Origin: Gloeophyllum trabeum ATCC 11539
Lineage: Eukaryota > Basidiomycota > Agaricomycetes > Gloeophyllales > Gloeophyllaceae
Assembly (NCBI RefSeq): GCF_000344685.1
Contig: NW_006920411.1
Coordinates: 1,390,623-1,454,622 of the forward strand
DNA length: 64,000 nucleotides
Reading direction: 5' to 3'
Below the pieces are notes generated by a model. That model searched no databases. It was given only the letters and a program-made list of their open reading frames with translations, and was not told where the DNA came from. Both the position numbers and the translations under genes were made by a program. Below, piece by piece: positions 1-12,700 of the stretch; the first letter of the stretch is position 1, and each line of letters starts with the position of its first letter.

Positions 1-1375
1 GCCAGGATCTCGGCAGCTTTGTCTGGGGACAACGAACGGGACACAGCTGAGTTGCGCTGCACTGCAGTCGAATGGGAGTAGTACACACCGTAGTAACCTT
101 CGTTGCCCTTCACAAAACTCCAACCGTTAACATCAATAACTTGGCTTTTCCGACCGTTGTCAGATCGAAGCATGTCAAATCCACAGACGCGTTGTCCAAA
201 GGCTTCAGAAATCTTGGCTGCCCACAACTTCTCGTCATCACTCAAATGGGTGATAAAACTGACGCGACGTGTCGTGGGATATCATTTGGGGGTGGACGAA
301 TGGGACTCACCGGATTTCCTTGCCCTCAGTATTTCGTCTAACGACACCATCGACCACGGGGGACTTCCGGGTCTCCGCGTGAGTATAATCCTTGCCTACA
401 GTGTATACTTTGATATCCTCCGAATTATCTACGTCAATGAATTGTTCGTATATGTACGATCCGTCTGTCCGAGGATGACTTAGATTCGGGTCCAGGTCGC
501 TGGACTTATTGCCTATCTGAATCCCCGCATAGACTACTGGTCAGTAGGATGATCTATTAAAACGTGTATTATTGCCTACTTTTCTGAACAGGCGGCGGCC
601 TTGACCTCCTTTGAAGTATACATAGACATTGTGATCTTCTCCACTGACCGGCTTTTCCACAAACGGCTTCTCCATCACTTGACCGTCAATGATAATGGAA
701 TCTCCATCTTCGCTGAGAGATACTTCGGGTGTTACTTGGAATCCTCCAAGTTCTATGCCCAACCGTGCCTTCATCATGTCCCTGAGCTCATCGTCTATTT
801 TCGGTCCGCCGTCGCGAGAAACCTCTAGACGCCGGGGTGTAGGCACATTAAGATGGTCGAGGACAGCGAGGACTAGCCGACGATCCCACAAAAGAGCTTG
901 AGGCGGGAGGTCATTGATGCAGAACGGGTTACGAAGTTTTACGTATGAGATGGCCTTATCTAGCGGGAAGTCCGTAGAGAAAAATGAGATGAGAACGTCG
1001 CATCGTGGCCAGTTTTCGACGTCTAAGGGACATGAACGTCTGACCAATGTGACACGATGGATCGGGGCACGCACCTTCATCCAGGATAACCTTGTCGCCG
1101 AATACTACTACCTCGATAGCACCCCGAGATCGTTCCACCAGTCTAGTAAGTATCTCTCTCATAGCTTTTGACCTTGCTTTGATGTCCATTGCGCATATTC
1201 CTAGAATGATCGGAGCTCGAGTCCATTCAGTAGCTGTAGAAAGGTCTGAATGGGAAGCAGTCGGAGAGGGAGTCGAGGAGCGAGTAAGTATAGAGCTTGA
1301 GCGGTTAGAATGTCTATCCGGAGAGCCAAACAGCGACGATATGCGAGATTGCCTATCCCTCGTATTGGTAGACAT
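1..1375 (-). CDS. VIP1: Inositol hexakisphosphate/diphosphoinositol-pentakisphosphate kinase, N-terminal part (Vip1/Asp1/PPIP5K)
   Basis: This is the 5' part of a gene that leaves the window at base 1. Exons on the minus strand are 1375-1075, 1022-576, 512-311, 258-89 and 22-1. After about 50 Ser/Thr-rich residues comes the ATP-grasp kinase domain of the Vip1 family, with the blocks [68 protein letters not shown] and [16 protein letters not shown]. This domain phosphorylates IP6/IP7 to make inositol pyrophosphates. The family's C-terminal histidine-acid-phosphatase-like domain would lie outside the window. The start at 1375 is the ATG in frame with the first conserved block. The second intron (575-513) only restores the conserved [13 protein letters not shown] reading if spliced as GC-AG. 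The gene is divergent from the copper ATPase. Confidence 0.93.
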
Positions 1376-1915
1376 GTTAAACTTTAAAGGGAAGAAAGGC
1401 AAGTGTGCTGTGGCCGCACCGCGTCGTGTGCCACAATCTTGAATGAAATTCCTGCGCACTCTAGACCCCGGAACTTTCCACGGTTGCCAGTGGCTGATCG
1501 GGGTCCTGGCAGGCGATCGTTGTGTATTATGTAACGTCATTGAGGCATTTGTGCTGCGTCTGCGCCATTTTCGCCAAAGTATTGGACCGCAATCTAAGTC
1601 AGCAGAGGCAGCCTCTGTAGTACATATACCCCCCAGCGGATGTTGAGACGCGTCCTGAACGCTGTTGGCGACTCTGGCTCGCTCGTCTGCTCCTGACAAA
1701 GGAAGAGAAGTATTAACACTCACCAGGAGTGCGGTTCCGGCTCGTGTCTGCGCGATCGTCCCATACCCACACTCGACTCTGAATTCCCTGTTTCCGGGTT
1801 ACCTGTCCATCTGTCGTAATTCATCATGGCCGCCCCCATTACGTCTCCCTTATATTCCAGGCGTCCCTCTGCTCGACCCCTCCGGACGCTCTCGGCCCTC
1901 CCCCATTCCCATACT
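1376..1915. promoter_or_regulatory. Divergent intergenic region VIP1 / CCC2
   Basis: About 540 bp separate the two divergent start codons, so both promoters must lie here. Open frames cross it on both strands, but none carries a conserved motif or fits the flanking gene models. I see no confident TATA box or named operator. Confidence 0.5.
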
Positions 1916-4900
1916 ATGACTTCCCCAGACGAAGCAGTCACGACAGTCTTAATTTCTAACCTGCACTGCAGCAGGTGAGCTTCACGAGCACTCACGTCTA
2001 TATCTAACCGCTCAATTCCATTCAGTTGCGTCAAGACAATCGAAGAGACGCTGTGCGCGCTCACCCCGGCTCCCGCCTCAGTCGACGTTTCCATCGTATC
2101 TCAGTCGGTCACTGTCCATCATCACAAGGACCTCTCACCGACCACCATCAAGCATGCGATAGACGAAGCCGGTTTCGACATAGTGGCGACTCCGACAGCC
2201 GCGGAGCCAGATGTCAGGCCATCCTTGTACAGGAGCGTCAGCAATATATCAGGCCTATTCACACGACGCAGGCGACATGTCGAGCAATGTCTAATCTGCA
2301 AGAAAGAAGAGCATGATCATGGCAACGTCATAGAGGAAGTCCCCACTGGCAGTACTGATAGGGTTGTCGTCAAGTGCGACCAGAATGGCGGTCGACGCTC
2401 GGCAGACCTTACGGTGCCCGACAGTCCACAACTAGAGAAGAGTACCAACTTGCCTGTAACGGAGAAGGCATCTCAGCCAGCCGAGTCATACCGCGTCGAG
2501 CTGTCCATTGGAGGGATGACCTGTGCATCATGCTCCAACACCGTCACCGACCTAGTCTCTCAACTACCGGGTGTGTCCCACGTCGTCGTAAACTTACTTG
2601 GTCACTCGGGGACGTTGAATGTCGAGAGTCAAGACCTGGTACGCAAGGTTGTGGAGACGATCGAGGATGCGGGATACGAGGCTGAGGTCGTCAGCGTGGA
2701 ACCTATCCATGTTCTTCAGCCCCCGTCCCATCTACGACCTGCCCGATCTTCAGAAGGGCCATACCACGCGGTGTTTTCTGTTGGAGGGATGACTTGCGCC
2801 TCATGCTCAAACACCATAACCGAGCTTGTCTCCCAGCTGCCAGGAGTCACTGACGTCGTGGTCAATGTTCTGGGGAAATCTGCTAGTGCAACAATCGAGC
2901 AGCGAAAGTTCGCGGACACTATCGTTGAGACCATTGAAGACGCGGGCTATGAAGCAGAGGTAGTCGCAGTCGAAGCTATATCGTCTGAGACGGGAGAGCT
3001 TGAACAGTCTGGCCCCCGTCAGATCTCTTTGCGAGTCAATGGCATGTTCTGCAAGTGAGCAAACTTGCTCGAAGCATGGCTAACCGCGTTACTCACCCGA
3101 TCCTAGACATTGTCCTGAACGAGTTATAACCGCCCTTCAAGGACTCGGGCCCGATGTGACTATTACGAAGCCAATCGTTGACTATACAGATCCAATAATA
3201 CAGCTATCATATCATCCCAACCCGCCAGAATTTACCATACGCACGATTATTTCAGCCATCGCCTCATCCAAGTCGCCACCGTTTGAGGTATCCATATATC
3301 GCCCGCCATCACTCGAAGAGAGGGCACGTAGAATGCAGCTCCACGAACAGCGACAGATGCTTCTGCGCTTGCTATTCTCTGTGGTGGTGGCCATACCTAC
3401 CTTCATCATCGCGATCGTCTACATGAGCTTGGTCCCGCACCAGAACCGGACTAGAAGATACTTCATGGAGCCCATATGGACGGGGAATGTTTCGAGAGTT
3501 GAATGGGCACTTTTCTTCTTGGCCACTCCGGTCATGTTCTACAGCGCCGGTGTCTTCCATCGAAGAAGCCTGAAGGAGATCAAAGCACTCTGGAGACCCG
3601 GAAGCAGGACGCCGATTTGGAGGCGTTTCGTCAGGTTTGGCAGCATGAACCTCTTGGTGAGTCCGACGTCTGCTCGATAGGGTGTTGTGCTGAATGTGCT
3701 CTAGGTCTCAACAGGTGTTTCGGTTGCATACTTCGCATCAATAGCATTGCTGGGTCTAGCTGCAGCTCAATCACCGTCGCCTACTGGGGATGGGGACACT
3801 ACGACGTACCTTGACTCCGTCGTCTTTCTTACGATGTTCCTTTTAGCCGGTAAGTCTTTGGGTTTTATCACGCGGAAGTGACTGAAATGAGACATCTTTT
3901 GCAGGCCGTTTTATGGAAGCTCATAGCAAAACACGCACTGCCGACGCGGTGACAGCCTTGGGCAAACTCCGTCCCGCAGAAGCTCTTCTTCTTATGCCAT
4001 CGTCACAGACCGCGAATGACCAGACTCGCATTTCGCAAGACTCTGATCTCGAGAAAGGCGATGAAAAGATAGAAAACGGTCGCAAGCGAGGTTGGGCGGT
4101 CCAAAGGACTGACGTTTCTTTACTCGAAGCGGGGGATATAGTCCGAGTCCCGAGCGGGTCGACACCCCCCGCTGACGGGACCCTGGTGGCTGGATCGGAT
4201 TGCACTTTCGACGAGAGCTCCCTGACAGGCGAATCAAGACTGGTCAAGAAGGAGATCGGTGACAAGGTTTTCCTAGGTACTATCAATAAAGGCAACATGG
4301 TAGACATCCGAGTGGATTCCATCGGCGGCGAAAGCATGTATGTCCCGCGTTGAGTGCGTGTACAGGTCTAGATGCTCAATGCCGTGCAGGTTGGATCATG
4401 TCGTGAAGATTGTTCGAGAAGGCCAGACAAGACGAGCACCCATAGAGCGTATCGCTGACCTCATAACGGGGTATTTTGTCCCTGTTGTCACACTTTTGGC
4501 TGTCTTGACCTGGATAATCTGGCTCGTCCTGGGGGAGAGCGGATCCCTCCCTGCAGACTACCTGGATATCGAGGTCGGTGGCTGGGGTGAGTACCTTCGT
4601 CAGTGCAAAAAAATGGAGATGCTGATATAATGCAACCTCTAGTCGTGTGGTCGTTAGAATTCGCTATCGCTGTGTTCGTCGTGGCATGTCCTTGCGGCAT
4701 AGGTCTCGCAGCACCTACAGCCCTTTTGGTCGGGTCGGGACTCGCTGCGAAATTCGGCATACTCGCACGAGGTGGCGGCGAGGCTTTCCAGGAGGCTGCG
4801 CAGTTGGACCTCATTGTGTTTGACAAGACTGGTACTCTCACCGAAGGAGGGGAACCACGAGTCACGGATGCGAAGGTTATAGCCGATAGGACCAAGTGGA

Positions 4901-6152
4901 AACCTGATATTATCTTGGGCATGGCAGCTGAGATAGAGTCCGCTAGTTCGCATCCCTTAGCGTCCGCCCTCAAAAATTACTGTGAGGACAATGCAGCCTC
5001 CACTACGATGGGCTCTCAGTTCGAAGAAGTCGCCGGAAAGGGATTGAAGGCCTCTTTCCAAGAGTACCGATGCTCTGCCATCATAGGAAACGAGAGCTGG
5101 ATGGCAGAACACGGTGCCATAATCCCAGAAGAGATTGTGGTGCTCATGAACGGATGGAAGTCCGATGCGAAGAGCGTCATTCTACTTGCCGTTCTTGATG
5201 AAGAGAATGAACCCAAGGAAGACCGACATTACATTGTGGTTGCTGCCTTCGCAGTCGCAGATCACATCAGAGGCGAAGCTAGCGAGGTGATATCGCGTCT
5301 ACAAAGACAAGGAATCAGCACTTGGATGATCTCGGGCGACAACGTCACCACTGCGAAAGCAGTGGCCCGCTTGGTCGGCATCTCCGAGGAGAATGTCATC
5401 GCGGGCGTTCTACCGCATCAGAAGGTGAGAATTATGCGATGACATACTGTGTTATAGTGCTTATGGCACTGCTGCAGGCCGAGAAAGTCCAGTGGTTACA
5501 GCAAGTCGGCCCAAAGCGACCTTCTTCCAACTTTGGGGGCCTAGCCGGACGTCGAACAATGAATGACCGCTGCATTGTAGCAATGGTGGGGGACGGTATC
5601 AACGACGCACCTGTAAGTCAATCCGCCCTTGGCCAGCAGAAAAGATACTGACTATCGTCCAGGCGCTTTCCGTGGCTGACGTGGGGATAGCTATCGGGTC
5701 GGGAAGTAAGTCGCTTCTCGTACTTGTCGTACCCGCTCATGATTGATTCCCATATCCTGTAGGTGATGTAGCGGTCACAAGCGCTTCTTTCATCCTTGTG
5801 ACGTCGAACCTGCGGAGTCTGTTGACGTTGACGGACCTCTCTCGAAAGGTTTTCACTCGCGTCAAATTCAACTTCGTGAGTAGCCTCGAAACTGAAGGGA
5901 GATGGATACTAATCGGTGTACATCGTCAGCTGTGGGCCGTCATGTACAACTTGATTGCACTCCCTATCGCTGCTGGTGTTGTCTATCCTGCAGGTCATGC
6001 ACGACTTTCTCCGGTGTGGGCGTCATTGGCGATGGCTTTATCGTAAGTTACCGAATCTCTCGTGGGAGTGGCAAACTCTAACACATAGCAGATCCGTTTC
6101 TGTTGTCTGCAGCTCTCTTCACCTGAAGTTGTATAAAGAACCAAGATGTTAA
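1916..6152 (+). CDS. CCC2: Copper-transporting P1B-type ATPase with four N-terminal metal-binding domains (Ccc2/ATP7 type)
   Basis: Exons: 1916-1974, 2026-3054, 3107-3656, 3705-3849, 3905-4337, 4390-4586, 4643-5424, 5478-5612, 5663-5705, 5763-5875, 5930-6042 and 6092-6152 (1219 aa). Four heavy-metal-associated domains come first, with motifs CSSC (about residue 18), CASC (186), CASC (276) and a divergent CKHC (363). The P-type ATPase core follows: actuator SSLTGES, transmembrane CPC in ACPCGIGLAAP (about 820), phosphorylation site DKTGT (864), SHP in SSHPLAS, and hinge GDGINDAP (1102). Family members pump Cu(I) into the late Golgi to load secreted cuproenzymes such as laccases and Fet3-type oxidases. 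The membrane segments after the hinge are split over small exons. The model is frame-consistent across all eleven introns. Confidence 0.95.
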
Positions 6153-6337
6153 CGATGCGCATTTATACCTGACGACCGGAGTAACGAGGCTGTAACGTTA
6201 TCTTTGTAATAATAGGTTATTGGTGTATCCATAGCACATATTACCACATGAGATATAGATATTTTCAAACTGTGGATGTCACTGGTAGGCACATATATAC
6301 AAGATGGTACAAGTGGTACATACAGCACGGTGAAAGC

Positions 6338-9300
6338 TTATGCTTTTTGATGCGCTTCTTTCTTCGTAGAGTAGAAGTCCGAGAATGACAAACGGGTAGA
6401 CAAGGAGCGGGATTCGAGATCGTGATGATTGCCAAGACCTCGCACCATGGCATGAGCCTTCTCAGAAAACGATGTTCCGTACTCGCGTATGATGTTCAGA
6501 ATCCGTTCCAGTGTCGCTGTGTCAGTATGCTCGTCTGGATCATTTGCGGTATAAACACCCTAGGAGACATAAGGATACATGCCGAATTCTGCAACCATAA
6601 ACTTACCCGTTCGTGGTCAAGCTGAGAATCTCTACGAGCGGACTCCGACAAACAGTAATTGTAGAAATTATCCTGATGAAGTTAGGGAAAGGCGCCCGTA
6701 GATGTGACATAACTTACCACTGCTTCCCTGAATTGCAGTATTATGGCAAATAAATCAAGCACTTGATTTAGAAGAGTTTCCTGGCAAGACCCGGTCAAGC
6801 CTTTCTCCTTCGAAGGCAACGAACGTACCTCTCTTCCTGCTTTGGGACTCAGCAGCAATATCTTCTTTACCATATTGTCTAAATACGTCCGATGGGCCTC
6901 AATGAGAGCGTCGAGATCGCCATCCTTCTTCTCCAGGAACTCCAGAAGGACTTGCCATAAACACTCTATGACATCCAACTGACACCACGCCTCCATCTGA
7001 CGTACATAATGGATCATCTCCGCTTGGTAAGCGCGAATACGATGCCATTCCGGCTCCAGTTCTAAAGAAAATTGAATGTTTATGGCTATGTTGGCCAGGT
7101 GAGTACGCACCAGGTACTCTCAAGAAACTCCTTGAACCGCTAGTCACTCGGAGCCACCCTTTGTTGAGAGCCTTCTCGACTCGTCTGAGTTTCCACAGAT
7201 GGTTGAACAATTTGAGATATTTCAGGATCGACTCCGGGTCAATGATCGTATCAATGGGGGCATCCACTTTGTACTCCAAAGTGAAGACGTCCCATCCTAT
7301 CTCGCCGTGTTGAAATTCAAGGACTCTCGCATCCAATCGCCGCAGGACGTCCGGTGGGTCATTTTGGGCGACAGAGGAGCGCAATGCAGTTTCCAAGGTT
7401 GCTGTTAGGTTGTGACGGTGTAATGCATTCGCAGGTCGCGCTAAACTTGGCCTGACGGGAAGGTGAGCTTAGCTTTCCAGGTCTAGAAGACGCACATACG
7501 ACAGAGCATCCATAAGCTGGTCAGTGAAATCTCCATGACCAAGTAACATGTAATTCTTGAGAGCCCGCAGGTGATCCAGCAGCCTGAACTTATCCAGGAA
7601 CACATCGAATAATCTCCGACTAGCGATTTGGTAAGCGGTGTCGATGGAACGCTCTAAGCCTGCGATATCGCTGTACTTCAAAGCTTGGCCTACGTGAGCC
7701 ACCTACATCACACAAAAGAGGAGACACCTACTCCCTCCTGTATTACTGAGCTTTTCCCGAGTTGCTACCCAATCGCTATCGTGACAACTGTAGCGGATGA
7801 AATTCAAGCTTCTCCCCGTGGAGAATATCTGGTAACGATCGTTAGGCTAGCACAAGAATAATGACAGTCGCTCACCTTCCGTCCAAAAGCTTCTCCAACA
7901 AAGGCAGGTAACATGCCTTTCTGAAATTGATATTTGGCTTCCCATAGTCGCAGACCAGACTCTGGACCTGCTATAATATCATTATCCCCGCCAACAAACC
8001 CCCCGTCGGCCGAAAGCTGCCCAACGGCGCCTTCGAGTGAGGATGGGTGAATATACTGCAAGTGCGCAAGTTCTGGATCGACTGCGACGAAGAACTCGGA
8101 ATATGGATCGTAAAGTTCGCCTGAAAATATCCATTTATGTAATGTCGCAAAGAAGGGTTTCGACACCTGCCACGGTTTAGCCACACTCACTGCAACGAAA
8201 CTCATGCTCACCTCTTCCAACAACTCATCTGTGAAACGCCGCACGAAAGGGTCTCCGTTGTCTGTATAGCTATGTATCAGATTAACGAGAGCACCGCCAT
8301 GAGCATCTGCGGCAAACACGAAGTTTAATAGGAAGATCCGTCAAACCAAGCACGACGCACCTCGGGCACCCTCGACGCAAGCACTCATCATTCTCATTCT
8401 CAGCCTCCAGTCACTTATCCATACATCTAATCTTCGTAGAGTCAGGCCGGTCTCTTCAGCTCTGCCACTGCCCTCTGTGCGATCGTCTTCCGCAGACGAA
8501 GCAGGGACCATTTGTGATTCCAGCACAGCGATCAATCTGTAGTACTCGGTGAGCTGGGTCTGTAGATAATGACACAGGCTTTGTTCGATCATCCCAACCC
8601 CTTTCTTTTCACGGTCGTTCGCCCAAGCATCCACGCGTTTATATAGATGGCCAACTTCCGATAGTCGGTGAATCAGCGCCTTCGTCGGAGGGGAAATAAT
8701 ATACCTCTGCCATGCCCATCATGAATGACACAGTATAGTGTATCGCAGGCCATAGCAGACTTACTGGATCCTCCAGGAAGACGATCTGCCTCTCTTGATT
8801 CGGATCGCTTGCCGGGGCAAACTGAACATACTTGCCAGAGATGCCTTGTAATAGGTACAAGGTGTCGCGCAGCAGCAGATGCTCCGAGAGTTCAGGACAG
8901 CCTTCTCGGGTTATTCGAATGATCGAGCGCAATATTTGGATACTCACCGGTCTTGGCCCGATATTGCCTTACAAGCTCTGCCTTCGACTTGCCCGAAGCA
9001 TGCTTAGCGGAAGATGGAGTCAACGGAGTGGGCGTTGTAGTCCGAGGGCGTGTGGGAGGTGGTGGGACCAGTGCGGGTAAGAACGCTCTTGAACTAGAAG
9101 GCCGACCCGTCGAAGCGAGGGTGTACAAAAACAGAAGGGAAGCATGTTTTCGTTCTAGCAGGGGCTGACTGATGCATTACAGGGGAGCAGCACGAACAGC
9201 GAAGGGTGATATATACCTGGTCTAATAGACGCGAGAGCAGATTGGTAAAGCGAAGAGACGCAGCGCCATTCGGGGACGACTGTAGGACTAAAATTGCGGA

Positions 9301-9567
9301 AACACTGAGACACAGCAGGACTTTGAAGTTTAGCTCACTGACGGTGTCGCTTCACCAGATCAGCAAGGTGACCAATATCACTTTCACGATTTCGTCCAAT
9401 ATGACTTTGGAAACGTGTTAGGGTTGGGCGAACTGACGAGGGCTGGGCGTATACCTATTTAATATATCAGAGCAATGGATTAAGAGCTCGTTCCTCAGCG
9501 CATCATCCGACCTGGCACGAGGCACCAGTGTAGCAATAAGTGATTCCAGCTGCGATGTAGCAGGCAT
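6338..9567 (-). CDS. SPC98: Gamma-tubulin complex component 3 (GCP3/Spc98/Alp6)
   Basis: Exons on the minus strand: 9567-9455, 9404-9339, 9304-9217, 9164-8948, 8901-8765, 8706-8361, 8306-8212, 8166-7876, 7828-7747, 7689-7500, 7451-7111, 7061-6718, 6672-6607 and 6559-6338 (865 aa). Colinear GCP3 blocks include LRDTLYLLQGISGKYV, LTLRRLDVWISDWRLRM, SGELYDPYSEFFVAVDP, LLDHLRALKNYMLLGHGDF and IGWDVFTLEYKVDAPI, followed by a C-terminal helical region ending in RLSFSDFY. The protein joins GCP2 and gamma-tubulin in the complex that nucleates microtubules at the spindle pole body. Two features of the N-terminus are less certain: a 34-nt intron (9338-9305) and AAG acceptors at two introns. Intron 8211-8167 is 45 nt with no stop, so retention would keep the frame. 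Confidence 0.92.
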
Positions 9568-9790
9568 CGGGCACGCTTTCTGCCACACCGCGTCGCGACG
9601 CGTCCGAGTCTGACAAAACCCAAAATGGAAGGTCTCTCTAAGCTCACGGACCGAGCAGCTGCAATCATCTGCCTAAATCCCTGCTCATCTACTTTACATC
9701 GCTCGCTTCATTCTCGAGGGTGTTTCAGCTCTTCGAGGCGGGCTTGACCGCCGCAATAACTCTTAACGACTTCTACACGACCTTTACGAC
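9568..9790. promoter_or_regulatory. Shared bidirectional promoter GCP3 / IQGAP with MCB-like palindrome
   Basis: Only 223 bp separate the two divergent starts. The interval holds a perfect 14-bp palindrome, CGCGTCGCGACGCG, at 9589-9602. It overlaps ACGCGT (9598-9603), the core of the MluI cell-cycle box bound by the MBF factor in yeasts. That MBF acts here is inference. Confidence 0.5.
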
Positions 9791-12700
9791 ATGTCGGACC
9801 GTTCGAACTCGACAAGCTCCCCCTTTCCCAATGGTAACAAGACCGGCTCTACCCCGGGACCCTTTGCCTACCAGCAACGGCTGTTGGAAAGGACCTCTTC
9901 ACGGGGGGGCGGTGGCTCTATCTCGCGCTCTGGCTCAATATCAGGGTTAGGCGTCCTCGGAACGCCTTCTGGAGGAACCAGTACACCAAGTGGTACTCGG
10001 AGATGGGCTCCTTCTCACCGCGTCAGTAATAGTCTGGACGCCGTTCGTAGCAAGTGGGAGGAGCGTGCACGACCAGACAGTCCTGTGGATACTCATCCAG
10101 GTACGTCCGTTGATGCCACCACAACCTATACCAGGAGGGACGTGGGGTCTACCGCCCCGTCCGGCGTCGACGGTGCCCCTACCACGCCGCCGAGGGGCAA
10201 CGACTCAGACATGGTGAGGACTCCTACATACTTGAAACGTCGTACGCTTCCATCACCTATAATCGCCTCTCCGCTCTCGCCCAATTCCACGGGCATTACT
10301 GTCGAGAGTCCGGATTCCCCGACGTCCTCCTTCCATACACCGAATGCTCAGCGCATTCATTTACCGACCACTCCTTTACATTCTCAAGTACCACCCAGCA
10401 TCAAACGAGCAAACTCTGATGCGCCATCCGCGGATCCCTCGCCTGCCTCTCCCGCATTTCGATACCGTCGGGCGAACACCCTTGAGAGCGTTATCCCTGA
10501 GACAACTGGATCATCGAGTACCACGAACTCCGATGTGTCATCCTTGTCATCCGGAACCATATCTCGTTCAGCATATCCATCTTCGCCGACCACTGCCCCG
10601 ATTCATAGGCGGCCTACCTCGCTGTATAACTCCATCCCGTCCACTTCCTCCTTGATTGAGAAGTACAACAAACGTCTCTCGGCGGATCTGAGCATACCTA
10701 CATCACCCAGTAAGTCTTCGAGCTCCACGTTGACATCGACGTTGCATACCCCTACGCCGACTCCGACAACGCCGACATCCTCTGTCATGTCCCCATCGCT
10801 CTACCGGAGTCCATACATGAATAAGAAATACGGCTCGAATCTTACAGCAGGTCGCAGACTTGGCCGTCATCTTCCTCGGATCGCCAGCGGGGACGCTGAG
10901 GACGACTGGGAAGAGCATAAGCAGGAGAAACCAAGCGAGCCTGAGCCTAGGACACCTCGGACAATAGGCCATTCCCGCTCACCCTTCAAGTCTAGGTTTG
11001 ACACAGACACTGTCGTGACCGGCGTGACCGACTCAGACGAGGTTGCCGGCATTCATGGACGGCTTCGACTATCTAGGGATAGGAGACTAGACACATCCAA
11101 CACTCCCCTACCTTCATCGAGATTGACCAGAGGTCTATGGGCAGACGTTCAGAGACATCTCCTTCAGGCCTATGAGTACTTGTGTCACGTTGGTGAGGCT
11201 CAACAGTGGATTGAGGGCTGCTTAGGAGAAGAACTCGAGTTCGGCGTCGTTGAGATGGAGGAAGGACTCCGCAACGGGGTCGTCCTAGCTCGCCTCGCCC
11301 GCGTATTCCAAGGCGAGGCCGTTGTGAGGCGGATTTATGATGCAAGTAACGGTGCAGGATCTCCTAGACGTATCTTTTTAACGACTTATCATTTCAGGCG
11401 CCCAAACTGGATTTCCGACATTCAGATAATATCAACTATTTCTTCAATTTCGTTCGAGAAGTTGGTCTGCCGGAGGTAACTCTTTTAGTAATCATTAAGC
11501 TGTCCTTTTAATATGTTTATAGACTTTTGTATTCGAGCTAACCGATTTGTACGAGAAGAAGAACCTGCCCAAGGTCATTTACTGTATCCACGCGCTGAGG
11601 TATATTCCCTTCTCATCGATGCAGGAAGCAGCTAATTCTGGGGTCATGCAGTCATCTACTTGCACGCCGTGGAATGGCAGAACGGATTGGCAATCTCGTG
11701 GGCCATCTTCAATTCTCAGATGACCAGCTGCAAAAGACGCAGAAAGGTCTATCCGGCGTTGCTATGCCGAACTTCGGCAATGTAGGACGAGAACTAGCGA
11801 AAGAGATCAACGAGGACCCTGAAGTGGAGGTGGAGACGGACGACGAACGTGAGCGTTTGATCATGTTCAAATTATAGGTAATCCAGCTAAAACTTGACTA
11901 CTTCAGGTCGTGATCGGTTACTACTTGAGAATGAGGGATCCATCGTACAGACGCAATCTCTTGCGAGGGCATTCCTGGTCCGTAAGGCTGTGGCGACACA
12001 GCGCGTACGGCTGCGCCTCGCCGAGCGATACGTGTCGAAACTCCAAGCGCAATGCAGAGGTGTATTGGCAAGGCGAGTCCTACGGGCACAGCGGGACCGA
12101 CAAGCGGATCTTGTGCCTTGGGCTGTTGCCGTGCAGGCCGTTGCAAGGGGCCTGATTGCGCACAGGCGCTGGCAAGCGAAACTTGCGCGTATTAAGTCCA
12201 TCTCGAGTAATGTCGTCAAGGTACAGGCTCAGGCTCGCGGCGTGATTCAGCGACGTCGGTTCGCATTACTGAAAATAGCCCTGCGGAAAAGCACACGTAC
12301 AATTGTGAAGCTCCAATCTCTCGCTCGCGCCCGTCTGGCGCAGAAGCAACATGTCGAAGTGCAAAAGAGCTTTGGTCGTATCGACGCCGTGAAGTCTGTT
12401 GTCGCCTTGCAGGCGCGTGCTCGTGGTGCGCTGGTGCGTAGAGTCGCACAGAGGCGTGCCGAGACACTGGAGGGCATCTCGCCATACGTCGCAGGCTTAC
12501 AAGCTCATGCGCGGGGAGTTATCATGCGCCGTCGGATGCGGACCCAATTGAACAAGCTGCAAGATGTCACGCAGACTGTCATAGGAATTCAAGCCGCTGC
12601 CCGTACTTACCTTGCCAGAAAGCGTCTCTTGGCTCTGATTCGAGGCTTACGCAAGGCGACCCCCGTGTTAATTGGTATTCAGGCTCTGGCTCGCGGGAAG

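Noticed and set aside
1720..2094. 124-codon minus-strand frame over the CCC2 start
   Set aside because: The plus strand there encodes the first metal-binding domain with a clean intron; the minus frame has no motif.
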